Shown: piece by piece, positions 21,757-30,960 of the stretch
How the letters are laid out: each line of letters opens with the position of its first letter
Position numbering within the stretch: position 1 is the stretch's first letter
Assembly (NCBI RefSeq): GCF_001832885.1
Contig: NZ_MKIQ01000028.1
Location: 62,001 to 126,000 of the forward strand
Length of the DNA: 64,000 bases
Direction of reading: 5' to 3'
From: Floricoccus penangensis
GTDB lineage: Bacteria > Bacillota > Bacilli > Lactobacillales > Streptococcaceae
Notes under the pieces: generated by a model
What the model was told of the DNA's origin: nothing
Databases searched by the model: none
The model's input: the letters and a program-made list of their open reading frames with translations, nothing else
Made by a program: the position numbers and the translations under genes

Positions 21757-21778
21757 AAATCCTCTCATGAGAATTTTT
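21757..21778 (-). terminator. Terminator after the 67-aa membrane protein
   Basis: Minus-strand stem AAATTCTC / GAGGATTT with loop ATGA and a T8 run, just behind the stop at 21785. Confidence 0.85.
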
Positions 21779-21784
21779 TACTGA

Positions 21785-21988
21785 TTATTTTTCTCGATTT
21801 CTATATTTAATAACTATCTCACAAATTAGTTGTATCATATACACTAACACTGCACAAGCAGCCAAGATTGATATATAGAATATTCTGTTATCATCTCCTG
21901 GACTTGGATTTGTACCAAACCAAATATACAAAGCAAAACCAACGAAAAAGACTGCAAGAATAATATTTATTAATTTCCAAGTTTTCAT
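21785..21988 (-). CDS. Small two-helix membrane protein (paralogue 1), unknown
   Basis: 67 aa. Two hydrophobic segments (about 5-25 and 37-58) with a short polar loop containing NPSPGDDN between them and a basic C-terminal tail. It shares length, topology and the opening M-x-x-W-K-x-x-x-x-I with the gene just upstream at 22082-22285, so the two look like a tandem duplication. It has an AGGAGTTA ribosome binding site and its own terminator. No known function. Confidence 0.7.
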   Translation of the reverse strand: MKTWKLINIILAVFFVGFALYIWFGTNPSPGDDNRIFYISILAACAVLVYMIQLICEIVIKYRNREK

Positions 21989-22081
21989 AAATAACTCCTA
22001 ATTTTTTTACTAAGAGTATCATTTTTCGCAATAAAAATCAAAAATGAGCTAACCTATCTATCAAGTTAATATTTTCAGTAT

Positions 22082-22285
22082 TTATCTCTTTTTAATTTGG
22101 TAGAACCAGACTAATTGAATAGCTAATAATATTAGAGCAAAAATAGCAAGCACTAATAAAGACATAAGTTTATTTTCCATATTATTTACTGCCCCATGAC
22201 CGTCAAATGACCTAAACCATATGAACAATGCTGTAATTACAAGTAAAACAACTTCTATTACTGATACCACTTTCCATATTCTCAT
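22082..22285 (-). CDS. Small two-helix membrane protein (paralogue 2), unknown
   Basis: 67 aa, same layout as the downstream gene: MRIWKVVSVIEVVLLVITALFIWF as first helix, a polar loop, then a second helix (about 43-62) and a basic end. Its ribosome binding site (AGAGGTG) is good. The pair is about 90 nt apart, which suggests duplication and independent expression. No recognised family. Confidence 0.7.
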   Translation of the reverse strand: MRIWKVVSVIEVVLLVITALFIWFRSFDGHGAVNNMENKLMSLLVLAIFALILLAIQLVWFYQIKKR

Positions 22286-22337
22286 AATACACCTCTATTT
22301 TTTTGTCTATAATATCATTTTTTAATTTAAAAATCAA

Positions 22338-22371
22338 AAAACAAAAGAACAGTAAAACCTGCTCTTGTCAA
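22338..22371 (-). terminator. Terminator after manA
   Basis: Imperfect minus-strand hairpin (ACAAGAGCAG ... CTGTTCTTTTGT) followed by T-rich sequence, directly behind the manA stop. Confidence 0.65.
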
Positions 22372-22374
22372 TTA

Positions 22375-23316
22375 TTATTTTGTACTTGCAACTACTTCAA
22401 GTTGACCTGAGATTGTCCATGTAGATATGTCATCGGTTAAAATAAAAGATTGTCCTTTTTCAATTGGAAAGTCCTGACCATCCACTGTCAAAATTCCTTG
22501 ACCATCAATGACTGTAGCCAAAGTATATGGAGCTTTTTTAGCAAAGGCCATATCTCCATGTATTTGCCATTTTTCGACTGCGAAAAAGTCTGATTTGATA
22601 AGTTCTGTGATTTTAGCATCATCATATAAACTTGTTTGAGGCTGTGCTTGGTTTTCTTTAGCAGGTACTGTTAGAACGTCTAGTGCTTTTTTGATATGGA
22701 GTTCGCGCAGATTTCCTTGGTCATCCTTACGGTCAAAATCGTAAACTCGATATGTTATGTCACTTGACTGTTGTGTTTCGAGAACAAGTACTCCTGGCCC
22801 AATGGCATGCATAGTCCCACTTGGTACATAGAAAAAGTCGCCTTTTTTGACAGGAACCTTTGTAAGTAAATCGTCCCATTTTTCTTCATCAACCAGTTGT
22901 ATGAGTTCTTCCTTTGTTTGAGCAGTATGCCCAAAGATGATTTCAGCACCTGGCTCAGCATCAATAATATACCAGCATTCAGTTTTCCCAAGTTCACCTT
23001 CTTCAGGCAATGAATATGCATCATTTGGATGGACTTGTACACTTAACCATTCATTTGCATCTAAGATTTTTGTAAGTAAAGGAAATACTTGGTCATCTGG
23101 ATTACCAAATAATTGTGGCTGATTTATGTATAATTCATCTAAAGTTTCACCTTTAAAAGGTCCATTTTCAACAACTGATAGACCATTAGGGTGTCCAGAA
23201 ATTGCCCATAATTCACCTATCTTATCTGTTAGTAAATCATAGCCAAACTCTTCCAGGCGTTTGCCACCCCATATTTTTTCTTGTAGAACAGGTTTTAAAA
23301 ATAACGGTTGTACCAT
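22375..23316 (-). CDS. manA: Mannose-6-phosphate isomerase, class I
   Basis: 313 aa, short Firmicute-type ManA. It interconverts mannose 6-phosphate and fructose 6-phosphate. Visible zinc-site elements of the cupin are VQVHPNDAYS (Gln and His), the Glu of KTECWYI and the His of GTMHAIGPGVLVLE. It opens PLFLKPVLQEKIWGG, as in the streptococcal enzyme. It is monocistronic here. A CAAGGAGCTAG site precedes the ATG. Confidence 0.96.
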   Translation of the reverse strand: MVQPLFLKPVLQEKIWGGKRLEEFGYDLLTDKIGELWAISGHPNGLSVVENGPFKGETLDELYINQPQLFGNPDDQVFPLLTKILDANEWLSVQVHPNDAYSLPEEGELGKTECWYIIDAEPGAEIIFGHTAQTKEELIQLVDEEKWDDLLTKVPVKKGDFFYVPSGTMHAIGPGVLVLETQQSSDITYRVYDFDRKDDQGNLRELHIKKALDVLTVPAKENQAQPQTSLYDDAKITELIKSDFFAVEKWQIHGDMAFAKKAPYTLATVIDGQGILTVDGQDFPIEKGQSFILTDDISTWTISGQLEVVASTK

Positions 23317-23680
23317 GAAAATCTAGCTCCTTGTAATTTTGATATGATTTAATTATACACCTAAAGATAAAATAATTCTTTAAATTTTTTGCTATAAATT
23401 TTTTCTCTCACAGTTTTCAATATATAATATACTATTAAAAATTATATACATCTAACTCTAAAATATGCACTAAAACAAATTATACAAATCGACGAGATCA
23501 TAGAAATATATTAAAATATATAAAATGTAACAATTGGACTATTAACATAAAGATTTCCTTAATTTCCAACAAAGCTTCTTAATTTGTAAATATAACATGA
23601 TAAAAATAGTCGATACACTAAAAAACACTTGAAATTATCTAGATTTCAAGTGCAATATCTGTAAAAAATTTCACAGTTTT
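23317..23680. other. Intergenic, AT-rich, no gene seen
   Basis: 364 nt between manA and the TMEM175-like gene. Apart from the terminator at 23626-23652 and presumed manA promoter sequence, I see no open reading frame, repeat or structured element that I can support. Confidence 0.5.
23626..23652 (-). terminator. Terminator of the TMEM175-like gene
   Basis: Perfect 10-bp minus-strand stem CACTTGAAAT / ATTTCAAGTG with a 7-nt loop and T6. Confidence 0.92.
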
Positions 23681-24232
23681 TTATTTATTATTCATATTTG
23701 CATTTACAACAGTCCACAGTATCAAATTCATCAGTAAACCAACATATACCGCTGGTGGCCAAATGAATGTCATAACCAAACTGATAACATTTATTATAAA
23801 GGAAATCAATTCAAGTTTTGATCTTGGATCAATGAAATGATTTAAGCTAGTTATATTTTGTCTAACTAATCCTACTGAAATGTTAAATAGTGTGATGTTA
23901 CTTGCATATAATACCGCGGGAACTGTTGCATGCATGTCTGAACCTAACCAAGCTGTAGTTGCTGGTAAGAGTGAGGCACAAAACAAGAAGAAGAAATTAA
24001 ATCCTAAAGTAGCAGAATTTATTTTTTCTACCTTAGTAAATATAAAATGATGATTAATCCAAGCAACAGCTATGAAGACAAATGAGACAATATATGCAAG
24101 AAATTTTGGTGAAATTTCAATCAAAGCTTCAACAGAGTGATTATTCTCAGGTAGATGTATTTCCAACACTAAAATTGTCATTATAATTGCTAAAACTGCA
24201 TCTACTATAGCCTCAAGTCTTCCTTTAGTCAT
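23681..24232 (-). CDS. TMEM175 family potassium channel-like protein (DUF1211)
   Basis: 183 aa with about six hydrophobic segments. The first carries KGRLEAIVDAVLAIIMTILVLEI, the counterpart of the RxxxFSD...T motif of the TMEM175/DUF1211 family (here IVD rather than FSD). A second family feature, AWINHHFIFTKVEKI, follows about 60 residues on. Bacterial members form K+-permeable tetrameric channels. It stands alone between manA and a DJ-1-like gene. Confidence 0.85.
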   Translation of the reverse strand: MTKGRLEAIVDAVLAIIMTILVLEIHLPENNHSVEALIEISPKFLAYIVSFVFIAVAWINHHFIFTKVEKINSATLGFNFFFLFCASLLPATTAWLGSDMHATVPAVLYASNITLFNISVGLVRQNITSLNHFIDPRSKLELISFIINVISLVMTFIWPPAVYVGLLMNLILWTVVNANMNNK

Positions 24233-24391
24233 ATATCAAAACCTCTCATTTACAATAAATTTTTATTGAACTACATTAATAATCCGTTATTAAGCCATTG
24301 AGATAATACATCTATTAGTATTTATTGTCAATTATTAAGTACATTTATATCAAAAACTTGCATTTAGTATCATTTATATGAACTTCAATTA

Positions 24392-25030
24392 CTATCTGTT
24401 TTCTGGATTCATATAAAATGTTAATTCTTCTTCAGTATAAGCATGTCCTTTTGGTACTCCTGAAAATGAATTGTCAGGTATATCATAGCCTAATATTTGT
24501 GCAACCTTGACAGCAAATTCACGGTAAGCAAAACCAATTGCAGTGATTATTCCATGCTCCTCATCGTAAACTACTGGTTGTCTGACTACATTTTCTTTTT
24601 CTAAAAAGTCAAATTCATTATAAGTCTCTTCAAATAATCCTGCTGTGAATTTCACTCCTTTTAGGATACCAGCTTTAGCCAATATCATTGGTGCTGAAGA
24701 AATGGCAGCTATCAGTGGACGATTAGTCATATCAGATAATGGTTTTAGAAAATCAATTAGACTTTTATCTTCTGTTACAGCAACGGGGTCAATGTCACCA
24801 CTAAATAAAATCAAATTATATTCTTCAAAATTGATTTCAGAAAAACTTTTATTGGGTACTAACTGGAAAAAGTCTTCTGATCTAATCATTTTTTTATCCT
24901 CAGAACTTACTGTGTCAATTTCCCACCATTCATTCATCGGCTGAAATACTGTTAAGTAATCAGTTAATAATGTAATCTCACTCATTGACATATTTTCATA
25001 AAGTAAGACTAATGCTTTATTTTTGACCAT
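24392..25030 (-). CDS. DJ-1/PfpI (ThiJ) family protein lacking the nucleophilic cysteine
   Basis: 212 aa. The DJ-1/PfpI core is recognisable from ALVLLYENMSMSEI, the strand LILFSGDID and the elbow PLIAAISSAPMILAKAGILKGVKFTAG. In active members the elbow reads ICxAP or ICHAP; here Ser111-Ser112 replace the catalytic Cys and the neighbouring residue. The protein is therefore unlikely to be a classical cysteine-dependent deglycase or protease and may be a binding or regulatory variant. It stands alone, with an AAGGGG site before the ATG. Confidence 0.75.
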   Translation of the reverse strand: MVKNKALVLLYENMSMSEITLLTDYLTVFQPMNEWWEIDTVSSEDKKMIRSEDFFQLVPNKSFSEINFEEYNLILFSGDIDPVAVTEDKSLIDFLKPLSDMTNRPLIAAISSAPMILAKAGILKGVKFTAGLFEETYNEFDFLEKENVVRQPVVYDEEHGIITAIGFAYREFAVKVAQILGYDIPDNSFSGVPKGHAYTEEELTFYMNPENR

Positions 25031-25101
25031 AATATTCCCCTTTTATTTTTTGATTTATTTACTAAATTATATCATTTTTATTAAATAATAATTTAGCAAA
25101 A

Positions 25102-25127
25102 AAGCATCTCATATATTTGAAATGCTT
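25102..25127 (-). terminator. Terminator of the ugp operon
   Basis: 9-bp minus-strand stem AAGCATTTC / GAGATGCTT (one G-U), 8-nt loop and T6, 8 nt behind the ugpB stop. Confidence 0.9.
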
Positions 25128-25134
25128 CTTAACT

Positions 25135-26457
25135 CTATTTATTAACACGATTTGCTTGTGTCAGTGCTTGGTTTATATCCTTGGATACTTGATTTAAAGT
25201 TGAATCTATATCTCCACCATTATAAATTTTTTCCATTCCTGCTTCAATTATCTTTCTTGATTCTGTAATAATTGTTGTCTTAGCACCCTGAGTTGCTGGG
25301 ACATTTTTTGTCGAATGGAGCTGTTTACTTGGTTGTTCCAACTCTGTATTTTTAGCATAGGCATCTATCAATGATTTTTCTTTATAGCTTTCCTTATTTA
25401 TCGGAAAATATCCAGTTGCAAGAGACCATTTTGCTTGAACATCAGGCTTCATAACATATTTCAAGAAATCCCAAGAACCAGCTATTTCTTTTTCCGGCTT
25501 GTCTTTCATAGTCCAAACACTAGCTCCTCCAATTGCAACTCCAGTACGTTCTCCATTTTCTGGATAAGGAAGGTAGCCAATTCCAACATCAAACTTAGCT
25601 GAACTTAAGATTTGAGTTGCTGAGGCAGAAGATGCCAGAATCATCGATACATCTCCATTTAAGAAACCAGCAGTCATATCATTATCACTTGTTCCATAAT
25701 TTACAAAAGTGCCTTCTTTAATCATATCAACAATCCATTGCATCATTTCTCTGGTTTCTTTATTATTAAATAATACTTCGGTCGGCATTCCTGTTGTTCC
25801 ATTTTCTTGATTTAATAATAAAATATCTTGATTTGCTAGTAACTCTTCAAATAACCAACCATAAACTTGTAAAGAAAAACCTTTTGTAGAAATTCCTTTT
25901 TCTTTCATCTTTCGTCCAGCATCTTTAATTTCTTCATAAGTTGCTGGGAAACTATCATAGCCAACCTGCTTTAATACCTCTTTATTATAATATAAAACTG
26001 GAGTTGAACTATTGAAGGGAGACGATTGTAACTTTCCATCCACACTATAATAAGCTGCTATTTGATCTTCAATTATTGATAGATCAAAGTTATCACGTTC
26101 TGCCATTTTACTGACAGGAATGTATCTCTTATTATTGATCATCGTTTTTGAACCAATTTCCTGAACTTGAAGTAAATTAGGAGCTACACTGGTTCCTGCA
26201 ACACTTTGGAATTTAGCTAAATTTTCTGCATACTGACCTTGATAATTTGGTATTACTTCATATTTATCTTGGGACTTATTATAATCATTTACAATATCTT
26301 CCAATGCAATCTTCAAATCGCCTCCCATAGCATGCCAGAAAGTGATTTTTTGACGAGTTTCTTTCTCAGAAGCAACAATATTTTTTTGACTAAAAATACC
26401 TACAATACTTGTCAGGCAAAGAATTGTAAATAATAATCCTACTATTTTTTTTGACAA
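25135..26457 (-). CDS. ugpB: Sn-glycerol-3-phosphate-type ABC transporter substrate-binding protein
   Basis: 440 aa, family 1 extracellular solute-binding protein. An N-terminal hydrophobic segment (about 4-23) is followed by KITFWHAMGGDLKIALEDIVNDYN, typical of UgpB/MalE-type receptors. The signal has a Cys at residue 14 but no acceptable lipobox, so it appears to be a secreted or signal-anchored receptor rather than a lipoprotein, unusual for a Gram-positive. It is last in ugpC-A-E-B. Glycerol 3-phosphate is inferred from resemblance and from PHO-box control, not proven. Confidence 0.82.
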   Translation of the reverse strand: MSKKIVGLLFTILCLTSIVGIFSQKNIVASEKETRQKITFWHAMGGDLKIALEDIVNDYNKSQDKYEVIPNYQGQYAENLAKFQSVAGTSVAPNLLQVQEIGSKTMINNKRYIPVSKMAERDNFDLSIIEDQIAAYYSVDGKLQSSPFNSSTPVLYYNKEVLKQVGYDSFPATYEEIKDAGRKMKEKGISTKGFSLQVYGWLFEELLANQDILLLNQENGTTGMPTEVLFNNKETREMMQWIVDMIKEGTFVNYGTSDNDMTAGFLNGDVSMILASSASATQILSSAKFDVGIGYLPYPENGERTGVAIGGASVWTMKDKPEKEIAGSWDFLKYVMKPDVQAKWSLATGYFPINKESYKEKSLIDAYAKNTELEQPSKQLHSTKNVPATQGAKTTIITESRKIIEAGMEKIYNGGDIDSTLNQVSKDINQALTQANRVNK

Positions 26458-26468
26458 AATTTTACTCC

Positions 26469-27299
26469 TTATTTAATGGCACCTTCAGCTAAACCGTCCT
26501 GTAATCGTTTTTGGCTGAAGTATAGAATTAGTAAAGTAGGAATAGCAACCATTATAGCTGAAGCCATTACTACTCCCCATTGAGTTAATGCTTCCTCTGT
26601 TTGAATTTGTCGTAATCCAATTTGTACAGTACGCACCTTAGCATTTGTAGTTACAAGTAACGGCCATAAGTACATATTCCAAGCAACTAGAAACTGATAA
26701 ATAGATAGTGTAATTAAGCTTTGCTTGGCAATTGGCATTACAACTTCTTTATAAATTTTCCAATGGCTAAATCCCGCAATTTGACATGCTTCTATTAATT
26801 CATCAGGAACTTGTTTGAAAGTCTGACGAAGAAAGAATGTTGAGAAAGCTGATGCGAATGAAGGTAATGCAATACCATAGTATGTATCAATTAATCCAAA
26901 AAATTTAATTGTTTGAAAATTGGAGATAAATGTCGCTTCAAAGGGAATCATCATGGTCATCAAAAAAATGAAAAATATTTGATCTCTAAAACGAAAGTCC
27001 AAAAATACGAAAGCATATGCCGCTAGACTACTAACTAAGATCTGAGCACTAACAATTAGTAATGAAACGATTGTACTATTAAAAAGTAGACGTCCAATAT
27101 TATTATCGCTCCAACCTTTAATGAAATTTTCAAAGGTCACATGTTTTGGAAATATATCCCCATTTAAATAATCCGTACTCGAAATCAAACTTATAAAAAC
27201 ACTTGATAGCAAAGGGAGAAGATAAATCAAAGATAATCCTATTAAGACAATATATAAAATTAATTTATGCCAATTATTACTCTCGATATTTGTTCTCAT
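26469..27299 (-). CDS. ugpE: ABC transporter permease (UgpE/MalG type)
   Basis: 276 aa, six predicted membrane helices. The cytoplasmic coupling motif is EACQIAGFSHWKIYKEVVMPIAKQSL, the EAA loop that contacts the ATPase. The C terminus FSQKRLQDGLAEGAIK is the characteristic MalG-like ending. It overlaps ugpA by 4 nt and lies 11 nt before ugpB. It forms the importer channel with UgpA. Confidence 0.9.
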   Translation of the reverse strand: MRTNIESNNWHKLILYIVLIGLSLIYLLPLLSSVFISLISSTDYLNGDIFPKHVTFENFIKGWSDNNIGRLLFNSTIVSLLIVSAQILVSSLAAYAFVFLDFRFRDQIFFIFLMTMMIPFEATFISNFQTIKFFGLIDTYYGIALPSFASAFSTFFLRQTFKQVPDELIEACQIAGFSHWKIYKEVVMPIAKQSLITLSIYQFLVAWNMYLWPLLVTTNAKVRTVQIGLRQIQTEEALTQWGVVMASAIMVAIPTLLILYFSQKRLQDGLAEGAIK

Positions 27300-28174
27300 T
27301 GATAATGTACCTTACTTTCACTAAATTTTGTTTGAATCAAAGTAATAATTAGTATGACAATGAATAAAACAACTGCTTCTGCACTTGCACGTCCACTATT
27401 TAAATTGATAAACGCATCTTGATAAACTTGATATACCAATGTATTCGTAGCATTATTTGGGCCACCTTTTGTCAGCATATCAATTTGTCCGAATGCTTGG
27501 AATGCTTGAATTATACTTACAGTTGTGACGAAATAAAATGTTGGAGATAAAAGAGGTAGTATTACTTTACGTATTAGATATAAAGGTTTCACCCCTTGGA
27601 TAGCTGCAGCTTCTAGTAACGAATTATCAAGTGATTGAATACCTCCTAAGAAAATAATATAGGCAAAACCACTATTCATCCATGTTGTTGCAATTGCAAG
27701 GGATATAATTGCCCATTTTGGATCTGTAAGCCATCCAATAGGTGCAATATTAAATAATCCTAAAAATTTATTTAAGTAACCATTAATAGGATTAAAAAGA
27801 AAAAGCCAGAATATTGATGATGCTGCAACCGAAATACCCATTGTTGAAGAAAAAATCAAACGAAAAATTCCAATTCCCTTCATTTTAGTACTAGTTAGGT
27901 AAGCTAAAATAAAACCAAAGAATATTGTTAATGGAACTGTTAATAATACAAAGAATATTGTTGCTAAAAATCCGCTTTTAAAAACGCTGGAAGAAAAGGC
28001 TGTAAAATAATTTTCTAATCCAACAAATGAAATATTAATTCCTGCAGTATTTGTTAAAAACAAACTCGTATAAATAGTTTTTATCATTGGATAGAAAACA
28101 AATAATCCAAATAAAATAAGTGAAGGACCTAGAAATAACGTGGCTTGCTTTAAGTCCTTATTTTTAATCTTCAT
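27296..28174 (-). CDS. ugpA: ABC transporter permease (UgpA/MalF type)
   Basis: 292 aa with six helices, beginning with the LFLGPSLILFGLFVFYPMIKTIYTS membrane segment of UgpA-type permeases. The EAA loop reads LLEAAAIQGVKPLYLIRKVILPLLSP. It overlaps the ATPase gene by 11 nt upstream and ugpE by 4 nt downstream, so all four importer genes are co-translated or nearly so. Confidence 0.9.
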   Translation of the reverse strand: MKIKNKDLKQATLFLGPSLILFGLFVFYPMIKTIYTSLFLTNTAGINISFVGLENYFTAFSSSVFKSGFLATIFFVLLTVPLTIFFGFILAYLTSTKMKGIGIFRLIFSSTMGISVAASSIFWLFLFNPINGYLNKFLGLFNIAPIGWLTDPKWAIISLAIATTWMNSGFAYIIFLGGIQSLDNSLLEAAAIQGVKPLYLIRKVILPLLSPTFYFVTTVSIIQAFQAFGQIDMLTKGGPNNATNTLVYQVYQDAFINLNSGRASAEAVVLFIVILIITLIQTKFSESKVHYQ

Positions 28175-29267
28175 TTACTTCGTTCCCTCCAACAACAATA
28201 CGTTTATCAGTTAACCCATCAAAGAAATGCAATTCATTTTGTTTGATTTTTAAATTGATTTGATCACCAACATTTAGCAAATGCTGACCGTCTAATTTCG
28301 CCAATAATTGTTGACCCTCAACATTGAAAATTAAGATTGTTTCGTCTCCAAGTTGCTCAATATTTATTATCTCAGCACTTAAATTCGAATCCTCTTTTGA
28401 AGCAATCTCAAAGTGCTCTGGCCTTACACCTACTGTCATTTTACGATGCTTTTCTAATGACTCTAATTGCTTATTATCCAAATCAACTACAATGGTTTTT
28501 CCATCAGACATAATTTGATTGTTAATTTTTGTGAGGTTCAATAAATTCATTCTAGGAGTACCAATAAATCCGGCAACAAATGTATTTTGAGGATTATTAT
28601 ATAGCTCCAAAGGCTTACCAACCTGTTGAATTATCCCCTTATTAAGAACTGCAATACGATCACCCATTGTCATAGCTTCCGTCTGATCATGAGTTACGTA
28701 AACAATTGTCATCTTCAATTCTCTTTGAAGATTTTTTATTTGTGTACGCATTTTTTCACGTAGCTCCGCATCTAAATTTGAAAGTGGTTCATCCATCAAG
28801 CAAATTGCACGACGGCTAGCAATAGCTCTTGCTAGTGCCACACGTTGCCTTTGCCCACCCGATAATTGTTTTGGCTTTCGATCTAGATAGTTATCAAGGT
28901 TAGTCATCTCAACAGCTGTTTTTAATCGTTCATCCAACTGATTACTTGACACACTTTTATTATCAAGACCAAATAAGATGTTTTCCCTAACAGTCATGTG
29001 AGGGAAAAGTGCGTAGTTCTGAAAAACCATCGAAATCTTTCTCTGCTGTGGTGAAAATTGACTAACATCTTCACCTTGGAGATATATACTTCCTTGCTCT
29101 ACTTGCTCAAGTCCTGCAATCATACGAAGCAAAGTACTCTTTCCACAACCAGAAGGTCCTACTAAAACAAAAAACTCTTCTGATAAAATGTTCAATGAAA
29201 TATCTGATAAAATATTTTCTTGACCATCAAATGATTTTGATAAATTTTTAAGCTCAATTGAATACAT
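28164..29267 (-). CDS. ugpC: ABC transporter ATP-binding protein (UgpC/MsmK/MalK type)
   Basis: 367 aa. Walker A is GPSGCGKST, Q-loop MVFQNYALFPHMTV, signature LSGGQRQRVALA, Walker B CLMDEPLSNLD, followed by a C-terminal TOBE/regulatory domain (about 240-367, VGVRPEHF). First gene of the importer operon, which is preceded by a three-copy PHO box. Order ATPase-permease-permease-receptor with a phosphatase gene upstream supports uptake of a phosphorylated compound such as glycerol 3-phosphate. Confidence 0.9.
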   Translation of the reverse strand: MYSIELKNLSKSFDGQENILSDISLNILSEEFFVLVGPSGCGKSTLLRMIAGLEQVEQGSIYLQGEDVSQFSPQQRKISMVFQNYALFPHMTVRENILFGLDNKSVSSNQLDERLKTAVEMTNLDNYLDRKPKQLSGGQRQRVALARAIASRRAICLMDEPLSNLDAELREKMRTQIKNLQRELKMTIVYVTHDQTEAMTMGDRIAVLNKGIIQQVGKPLELYNNPQNTFVAGFIGTPRMNLLNLTKINNQIMSDGKTIVVDLDNKQLESLEKHRKMTVGVRPEHFEIASKEDSNLSAEIINIEQLGDETILIFNVEGQQLLAKLDGQHLLNVGDQINLKIKQNELHFFDGLTDKRIVVGGNEVNED

Positions 29268-29455
29268 AATAAAAAATAATTCCTTTTCTTAAATAATAAT
29301 TTTGTTCTAATTACACTTATCCTTACAATATATTCAATAAAATTCACAAAGTTTAATAGTAACATATATTAAATTTCTGATTAAATATATTAGCTATGTG
29401 ATATTACCACTTAAACTAGTATATATAGGATATACGTCTACTTCAACTAATATTA

Positions 29456-29483
29456 TGTAAATTTTTTGCAAATTAAATGTAAA
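29456..29483 (-). promoter_or_regulatory. PHO box upstream of the ugp operon
   Basis: Three minus-strand hexamers TTTACA (29483-29478), TTTGCA (29472-29467) and TTTACA (29461-29456) are spaced exactly 11 nt apart, the arrangement bound by PhoP/PhoB-type response regulators (consensus TTWACA repeats in Bacillus). A fourth weak repeat TTAGTT is in phase at 29450-29445. The -10 box is not clear-cut. Confidence 0.8.
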
Positions 29484-29518
29484 TTTTTTATTGAAAATTT
29501 ATTAATTTTTTTCACAAA

Positions 29519-29541
29519 AAAACAGGAAATTATCCTGTTTT
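29519..29541 (-). terminator. Terminator of phoA
   Basis: 9-bp minus-strand stem AAAACAGGA / TCCTGTTTT with a T-run, directly behind the phoA stop and before the ugp promoter. Confidence 0.9.
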
Positions 29542-29544
29542 TGA

Positions 29545-30960
29545 TTATTTTTTCTCTACGTCTTTAACATCTTCTTTTTTGTTAGTCCCTTCGATTAGTC
29601 CAAAGATTAGTTTTGCTTGGTCTGTATTTTCAATTTGACCTTTGAATAGGTCAGATTGAGGGCCAAAGGCATAAACGTTAACGTCTTCTCCCGTATGACC
29701 TTTTGTTGTCCAACCAGTATTTGAATGAACGTCAAAGATTTTACGAATTGGAATTGCTACTGCATCAACTGCTTTTTCATTGTTAGTTTTATTAAGCTCT
29801 TGTGCATCTTTAACAGTCTTCTCAACTGAAGCAATCTCTTCATCAGTTAGATCAAATCCAATATAGTCTTTTAATGTTTTCTTTACATCACCTTTTTCAA
29901 GAATTTCTTCTGCCATGAAATCTGGAGTTCTTTTAGCTTGATGAATTGGCTTAGTATCCCAATTGTAAACATCATCAGCAGCAATTGAAAGTCCGCCTGT
30001 TGAATGGTCGGCAGTCGCAATAACAATTGTTTCACCATCTTTTTCAGCAAACTCAATTGCTTTTTTAAAGGCTGCTTCGAAGTCTTCCATCTCACTCATA
30101 GCACCAACAATATCGTTACTATGTCCTGCCCAGTCAATTTGACTTCCTTCAACCATAAGGAAAAATCCATCTTTATTTTTATCAAGACGTTTGATTGCTG
30201 CATCCGTCATGTCAGCAAGTGATGGCGTTTCATCTGTACGGTCAATCATCTTAGGTAGTCCACCAGTTGCAAATAGTCCTAGAATTTGATCACTATTGTC
30301 AGCTTCTAATGATTTTTTGTCAGTAACATGGCTATAACCATCTTTTTCAAATTCTTTTACAAGATTTCTTTCATCACGTTCAAATAATTTTGAACCACCG
30401 CCTAAAAGTACATCAATCTTATGTTTGCCATCAATTTTTTCATCAAAGTAGTCATCAGCAATTCTATCCATACTTTTACGTGTTGCTTCATGAGCACCGT
30501 AACCTGCTGGTGTTGCGTGAGTAATTTCTGAGGTAGCAACTAACCCAGTCGACTTACCTTTCTTTTTAGCACGTTCCAAGACGCTTTCAGTATCCGACAA
30601 ATCATTGTCTAGACCAATTGCATTATTATATGTTTTAACTCCTGCTGCCATAGCTGTAGCTGCTGAAGCAGAGTCGGTAACATTTTGTTTGGGATCTTCA
30701 GGATAAGTAGCTTGTTGTCCAATCAAATATTTATCAAATTCAGTCTGTGAAACAAATCTTTCACCACCATTAGCTTTGTAGTAACGATATCCAGAAGTAT
30801 AAGAATTTCCCATACCGTCACCAATCATGAAGATAACATTTTTCACTTTGCCTTTGCTGTTGCTTGTTGATTTACTAGCTCCTGTCCCACTAGCACATCC
30901 CGTAAGCAAAGTCCCCATTGCTAAAACCATACCAACTTTGAATAATTTATTCTTTTTCAC
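29545..30960 (-). CDS. phoA: Alkaline phosphatase, lipoprotein
   Basis: 471 aa from the preferred start. It hydrolyses phosphomonoesters outside the cell to release phosphate. Lipobox LLTGC near residue 22 indicates membrane anchoring. The metal and catalytic sites are visible: MIGDGMGN (Asp), TDSAASATAMAAG (nucleophile Ser), ATADHSTGG and KGHTGEDV. I prefer GTG 30960 (KKNKLFKVGM...) because GGAG and AGTAGGA precede it; the in-frame ATG at 30978 has no ribosome binding site and would add six odd residues before the signal. Controlled by a four-copy PHO box. Confidence 0.92.
   Translation of the reverse strand: MKKNKLFKVGMVLAMGTLLTGCASGTGASKSTSNSKGKVKNVIFMIGDGMGNSYTSGYRYYKANGGERFVSQTEFDKYLIGQQATYPEDPKQNVTDSASAATAMAAGVKTYNNAIGLDNDLSDTESVLERAKKKGKSTGLVATSEITHATPAGYGAHEATRKSMDRIADDYFDEKIDGKHKIDVLLGGGSKLFERDERNLVKEFEKDGYSHVTDKKSLEADNSDQILGLFATGGLPKMIDRTDETPSLADMTDAAIKRLDKNKDGFFLMVEGSQIDWAGHSNDIVGAMSEMEDFEAAFKKAIEFAEKDGETIVIATADHSTGGLSIAADDVYNWDTKPIHQAKRTPDFMAEEILEKGDVKKTLKDYIGFDLTDEEIASVEKTVKDAQELNKTNNEKAVDAVAIPIRKIFDVHSNTGWTTKGHTGEDVNVYAFGPQSDLFKGQIENTDQAKLIFGLIEGTNKKEDVKDVEKK

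Noticed and set aside
24370-24417. Inverted repeat TTTATATGAA around the end of the DJ-1-like gene
   Set aside because: A long loop and pure AT stems make it unconvincing as a terminator or operator.
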